Shown here one piece after another: positions 60,555 through 64,000 of a DNA stretch of 64,000 bases. Position 1 is the first letter of the stretch; each line of letters begins with the position of its first letter. Both the position numbers and the translations under genes were made by a program. This DNA is from Bacillota bacterium (GTDB lineage: Bacteria; Bacillota; Clostridia; Peptostreptococcales; Anaerovoracaceae): contig JALEJU010000039.1 of NCBI GenBank assembly GCA_022769485.1, forward strand, positions 1 to 64,000, read 5' to 3'. Under the pieces are notes generated by a model. That model was given only the letters and a program-made list of their open reading frames with translations, ran no database searches and had not been told where the DNA came from.

Positions 60555-61472
60555 TTATGAAAACAGCTTTTCCGGATAAATTCCGTCTTCCTGCATTCCC
60601 TGCAGCGCAGCCGCTACGCCTTCCAGATCCTCCCGATAGGTTACTCCGTACCATTTGGCAGAAGACCGAAGCACTTCTACGGTAGCCCGGTTCTCTTTCA
60701 AAAGGTCATTCACTCTTCCCGGCAGAAAATATTCGCCTTTCAGCGGATTTTCCGCCAAAGCCTTATCCAAAAACGCAGGGAACCCTGCTTCCAGTTCATC
60801 TAAAAAAGCAGGGGAAAAGCCCCACAAATTCATGGATACCGGCGTTCCCTCCGGGATCGTCTCCCAGGAAGCGCCGTCATCCTCCGTAAACCGGATCGCA
60901 CCGTTCCGGCGCTGGATATGCGTCCGCTCCTGAACCGTATCCAGATATTTTCCGTTCATATGACAAACGCCTCTGGCCACATGACCGTTTTCCGTCAGCG
61001 TATTTTCGATTTGATACGCGACCATACAGAACCGGTATTTTTCATCATCCTGCTGCTTTGCAAGCGCATTGTAAATCACCTGAAACGCATCCCGTCCGTA
61101 ATAATCGTCCGCATTGATAACCGCAAAAGGCTGGTCGATAAAGGGTTTTGCACAGAGTACCGCATGGCCGGTTCCCCAAGGCTTTTTCCTTCCTTCCGGC
61201 ACGGAATACCCCTCCGGGAGCTTGTCCGTTTCCTGAAACGCATATTCTGTCTGCAAAATTCCCGCGGCTTTTTCGCCCACAGCCGCTTTAAAATCCGCTT
61301 CAATCTCTTTCTTTATAATAAAAACCACCTTGCGGAATCCCGCTTTCACAGCGTCATACAACGAAAATTCCAAAATCGCTTCGCCGCTCTTTCCTACAGG
61401 GGTCATCTGCTTTAATCCGCCGAACCGGCTTCCCATGCCGGCCGCCATCACCACTAAAATAGGCTGTTTCAT
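60555..61472 (-). CDS. Sugar-1-phosphate nucleotidyltransferase
   Basis: A 305-residue enzyme of the nucleotidyltransferase superfamily. The nucleotide loop reads LVVMAAGMGSRFGGLKQM with TPVGKSG, and the metal Asp lies in FAVINADDYYG; GTGHAVLCAKPFID and EYFLPGRVNDLL follow. It would make an NDP-sugar from NTP and sugar-1-phosphate. It is not close enough to GalU or RfbA for me to name the sugar. Single-gene unit. Confidence 0.85.
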   Translation of the reverse strand: MKQPILVVMAAGMGSRFGGLKQMTPVGKSGEAILEFSLYDAVKAGFRKVVFIIKKEIEADFKAAVGEKAAGILQTEYAFQETDKLPEGYSVPEGRKKPWGTGHAVLCAKPFIDQPFAVINADDYYGRDAFQVIYNALAKQQDDEKYRFCMVAYQIENTLTENGHVARGVCHMNGKYLDTVQERTHIQRRNGAIRFTEDDGASWETIPEGTPVSMNLWGFSPAFLDELEAGFPAFLDKALAENPLKGEYFLPGRVNDLLKENRATVEVLRSSAKWYGVTYREDLEGVAAALQGMQEDGIYPEKLFS

Positions 61473-61533
61473 TTCGCCCTCCTTCGCATATGCTGAATTC
61501 AGTTTTTCTTATTTTACATGAAAGGAGCGCAAG

Positions 61534-61562
61534 TTGCAAACCACCTTGAGAAATGCTATCAT
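61534..61562 (+). promoter_or_regulatory. Promoter of the ROK-plsC unit
   Basis: -35 TTGCAA (61534-61539), 17-base spacer, -10 TATCAT (61557-61562), 35 bases before the GTG start. Confidence 0.6.
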
Positions 61563-61596
61563 AAAACAGAAAATCAACCGCGGAAGGAGCAGCACT

Positions 61597-62478
61597 GTGC
61601 GAATGGGATTCGACATCGGCGGTACGAAAATCGCCGCAGGGATAATAGACGGAGAAGGGCGGATCCGTGCCCGGAGAACCGCAGCTTTTCCAAAGAAGAA
61701 TCAGGAAACAGCCGCAGTCGATCTGCTTTCCTCCCTGGCAGAAGAAATGCTGGAGGAACTGCATATAAAACTAACTGATCTGGCAGCGATCGGCGCCGCC
61801 GTACCCGGCCGTCTGAATCGAGACCGTTCCCGCATCCTTTACGCATACAATCTGAACTTCTTTGACCTGCCTCTGCACTCCATACTTTCCGCCCGCTTTC
61901 CCGGCGTCCCTGTCCGCCTGTTAAACGATGCGGAGGCCGCGACTCTGGCCGAATGGAAAGCCGGCTCCCTGAAAGGCTGCAGAACTGCCATACTCCTGAC
62001 CCTGGGAACCGGAGTGGGAGGCGGTTTGATCTTAAACGGGTCGCCTTTTTTCGGCGGCCTGGGGCACGGCGTTGAACCGGGGCACATGATTCTGGAAAAA
62101 GGAGGAATCCTCTGTACCTGCGGAACTCCCGGCTGCGCCGAAACCCTTGTTTCCGCTTCCCGGCTTGCGAGCCAGGGGTACGGAAACGCGAAAAACCTTA
62201 TTGACGCCGCCCGAAAGCAGGATAAAAAGGCCGCCGGCCTTTTTGAAGACTATCTTGAGGATCTCAGTTCTTTTCTGGCCTCTCTGGCTAATCTTCTCGA
62301 TCCGGAACGCATTGCCATCGGCGGCGGTCTCAGCGGTGCGGGAGAATTTCTCTTCGATCCGCTGCAAAAACAGATAGCTGAAAAATCGTTTTTTCACTAT
62401 GAATATCCCGTGGTTCCTGCCGCCTTGGGAAATGACGCCGGCATGATCGGCGCCGCTTTGGCGCAGGACATAAAATAA
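61597..62478 (+). CDS. ROK-family sugar kinase
   Basis: A 293-residue kinase, probably glucokinase or a related hexose or amino-sugar kinase. Seen are the phosphate loop FDIGGTKIAAGII, the catalytic Asp in LLNDAEAATLAEW, LTLGTGVGGGLIL and the ROK zinc motif GHMILEKGGILCTCGTPGC. GTG at 61597 lies seven bases after GGAAGGAG and fits the family N-terminus; an earlier in-frame TTG overlaps the promoter. No DNA-binding domain, so it is an enzyme and not a repressor. Confidence 0.9.
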   Translation: MRMGFDIGGTKIAAGIIDGEGRIRARRTAAFPKKNQETAAVDLLSSLAEEMLEELHIKLTDLAAIGAAVPGRLNRDRSRILYAYNLNFFDLPLHSILSARFPGVPVRLLNDAEAATLAEWKAGSLKGCRTAILLTLGTGVGGGLILNGSPFFGGLGHGVEPGHMILEKGGILCTCGTPGCAETLVSASRLASQGYGNAKNLIDAARKQDKKAAGLFEDYLEDLSSFLASLANLLDPERIAIGGGLSGAGEFLFDPLQKQIAEKSFFHYEYPVVPAALGNDAGMIGAALAQDIK

Positions 62479-62522
62479 AACAGGGCGCGTTTGAAAAGCA
62501 ACCGTAACAGAAAGGAAACTCC

Positions 62523-63269
62523 ATGAAAGTAATTCGAAATCTTCCCATGCTGGCAGAAGCATTGAAAAGCCTGATTCCCATCAGAAAAATCGCTGTGAAT
62601 ATCGACAGGTATCACGCGGCAGGGGAATACGAAAAAGAAGCGGAACAAATCTGTATTGCAGAACGGAACTGGGGAAATCAAATCTGCAGCCGCTTCAATA
62701 TAAAACTCCATGTAGAAGGGCTGGAACACATTCCCCAAGGGCCTGTGGTCTTCGTATCCAACCACCAGAGCTACTGCGACATCCCCGCCATTGCTGCGGC
62801 CATTCCGGGGCGGGGAATTGACATGGGTATCGGATTTGTGGCGAAAACCGAATTGGAAAAAATCCCGCTGTACGGTCGCTGGATTAAACGGGTTCGCAGT
62901 GTATTCATCGACCGGGACGACGCCCGCTCCTCTCTGCGCGCCATCGAAGAGGGAATTCAAAATCTGGAAAAAGGCTTTTCTATGGGAATTTTCCCGGAAG
63001 GGCACCGCAGCAAAGGAGACAGTATGTCCGAATTTAAAAAGGGAAGCCTGCGGCTGGCCACGAAACCGGGAGTTCCGGTAGTCCCCATTACGCTCTCCGG
63101 AACCTGGAAGCTTTACGAGGCGCAAGGCTATTTAAAATCAGGAGAGGTAAGCGTGTATATCCATCCGGCCATCGAAACAAAGGATATGCCTCGAAAAGAG
63201 GCAAGTGAGCTGGCTTCCGTTGTGGAAAATATCATACGGACAAAGCTTCTGGAACTTCAGGGAAAATAG
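62523..63269 (+). CDS. plsC: 1-acyl-sn-glycerol-3-phosphate acyltransferase
   Basis: Makes phosphatidic acid. The 248 residues show the acyltransferase boxes FVSNHQSYCDIP (HX4D), KIPLYGRWIKRVRSVFIDRD, IFPEGHRSKGD and VPVVPITLSG. A membrane-associated N-terminus precedes the catalytic core. Start follows AAAGGA. Probably co-transcribed with the ROK kinase 44 bases upstream. Confidence 0.92.
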   Translation: MKVIRNLPMLAEALKSLIPIRKIAVNIDRYHAAGEYEKEAEQICIAERNWGNQICSRFNIKLHVEGLEHIPQGPVVFVSNHQSYCDIPAIAAAIPGRGIDMGIGFVAKTELEKIPLYGRWIKRVRSVFIDRDDARSSLRAIEEGIQNLEKGFSMGIFPEGHRSKGDSMSEFKKGSLRLATKPGVPVVPITLSGTWKLYEAQGYLKSGEVSVYIHPAIETKDMPRKEASELASVVENIIRTKLLELQGK

Positions 63270-63286
63270 CTTTTTCCAACAATATT

Positions 63287-63330
63287 AAAAATCCACAGAA
63301 AACATTGCTGTGTTTCCTGTGGATTTTTTA
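63287..63330. terminator. Bidirectional terminator between plsC and transketolase
   Basis: AAAAATCCACAG (63287-63298) pairs with CTGTGGATTTTT (63317-63328); A and T runs on each side serve both converging genes. Confidence 0.85.
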
Positions 63331-63376
63331 TAATCCTTCAAACAGCCAGCGGTTTACAAACCGCTTGAGCTGTGAT

Positions 63377-64000
63377 TTATAAGCTCTTTACCGCCTCTGC
63401 AATATCCTCCGCCGTCAGCGCGTATTCCTTCAGCAGTTCCGCCGGCTTTCCGGATTGACCGAAACGATCCTGAACCCCTACAAACGCCATGGGCACCGGC
63501 TGATTTTTTACCACCGTTTCGGCTACGGCGGAACCTAATCCGCCCAATACACTGTGCTCTTCCGCCGTTACGATGCCTTTGGTTTCCCTTGCCGCCCGGA
63601 TAACAGCTTCTTCGTCCAGGGGCTTAATCGTATGCATATCCAGAACGCGGACGCTGATGCCTTCTGCCGCCAGCAGTTCCGCCGCCTGCATCGCTTCGTT
63701 TACCATGATTCCGGTAGCGATAACCGTATAATCCGTGCCTTCTCTCAGGCAGCTTGCCTTTCCTAAGGTCAGCTCCGCATCCTCACTGTAGAGAATGGGA
63801 ACCGCCGCTCTTCCCAGCCGAACATAAGCCGGGCCGTCAAAAGCCGCTGCCTGGCGGAGAAGCTTGTCCGCAGAAACCCCGTCTGCCGGATTGATAACCG
63901 TCATGCCCGGAATCACCCTCATAAGCGCCAGATCCTCTACACACTGATGGCTGGCGCCGTCCTCTCCTACGGTAACACCCGCATGAGTAGCGCATATCTT
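63377..64000 (-). CDS. Transketolase C-terminal subunit/half (5' end outside window)
   Basis: The last 207 residues of a transketolase-type protein; the reading frame stays open to the window edge. The pyrimidine-binding domain shows ATHAGVTVGEDGASHQCVED and MRVIPGMTVINPADG, and the C-terminal domain runs from VLREGTDYTV-like sequence through VRVLDMHTIKPLDEEAVIRA to VQDRFGQSGKPAELLKEY. In clostridia transketolase is often split into two genes, with this as the C-terminal subunit; the edge prevents telling split from full-length. Links hexose and pentose phosphates. Confidence 0.93.
   Translation of the reverse strand, partial: KICATHAGVTVGEDGASHQCVEDLALMRVIPGMTVINPADGVSADKLLRQAAAFDGPAYVRLGRAAVPILYSEDAELTLGKASCLREGTDYTVIATGIMVNEAMQAAELLAAEGISVRVLDMHTIKPLDEEAVIRAARETKGIVTAEEHSVLGGLGSAVAETVVKNQPVPMAFVGVQDRFGQSGKPAELLKEYALTAEDIAEAVKSL

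Overview
The window looks like chromosome from a strictly anaerobic, endospore-forming Firmicute of the class Clostridia; a gut Anaerovoracaceae/Family XIII-type organism is my guess from gene content, not a measurement. The evidence is yabP-yabQ-divIC, WalRK, an ECF transporter, S-layer homology (SLH) proteins, a tungsten aldehyde:ferredoxin oxidoreductase (AOR), an iron-only-hydrogenase-associated regulator and strong sigma-A promoters. Nearly all genes lie on the minus strand. No rRNA, tRNA or CRISPR array was recognised.

Layout. 1-3.2 kb is a small accessory island: a cut-off DAPG-hydrolase-like fragment, a Phd/ParE-type toxin-antitoxin pair with a palindromic operator, an internally deleted IS3-family transposase, and an Abi_2-type HEPN abortive-infection gene between two identical 75-bp direct repeats. 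3.2-4.8 kb is guaA. 4.9-9.2 kb is a tungsten-enzyme module: four-cluster ferredoxin, AOR and a MoaD-like carrier behind a structured leader that ends in an intrinsic terminator, followed by a shortened MoeA-like protein and a ThiF/MoeB-like enzyme. 9.4-10.9 kb (plus strand) holds alr and a TM1266-type regulator.

10.9-38.6 kb is one long minus-strand block and the most interesting part. It joins molybdenum/tungsten cofactor synthesis and uptake (mog, moeA-PBP fusion, moeA, tupCBA, MOSC, moaA, moaC) to an extracytoplasmic flavin-type module (Gx transporter, NusG-domain-II protein, ApbE, EcfT, two EcfA, an S component) and a family of exported proteins built from repeats that resemble the sulfite-oxidase-type molybdopterin-binding fold. 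The family comprises a small membrane-anchored protein, an SLH protein, a 2434-residue SLH giant with about nine repeats and a beta-propeller, an FMN-binding lipoprotein, and two more lipoproteins. Two homologous Moco-riboswitch-like leaders, each with its own terminator, precede moaC and the giant gene, so the surface protein appears to share regulation with cofactor synthesis. The ECF/ApbE/FMN-bind set resembles flavin-based extracellular electron transfer loci, but the multi-repeat proteins are not part of those known loci. TupA appears circularly permuted.

38.6-64 kb is mostly housekeeping: mntP, a CDF metal transporter, citrate synthase, an LTA-synthase-like enzyme, rsmA-rnmV, divIC-yabQ-yabP, walRK with an M23 peptidase, a DnaD-like protein fused to the N-terminal part of a helicase loader, dnaB-rplI-gdpP, rpsF-ssb-rpsR, htpG under a CIRCE operator, a sugar nucleotidyltransferase, a ROK kinase, plsC, and a transketolase C-terminal half cut by the window end.
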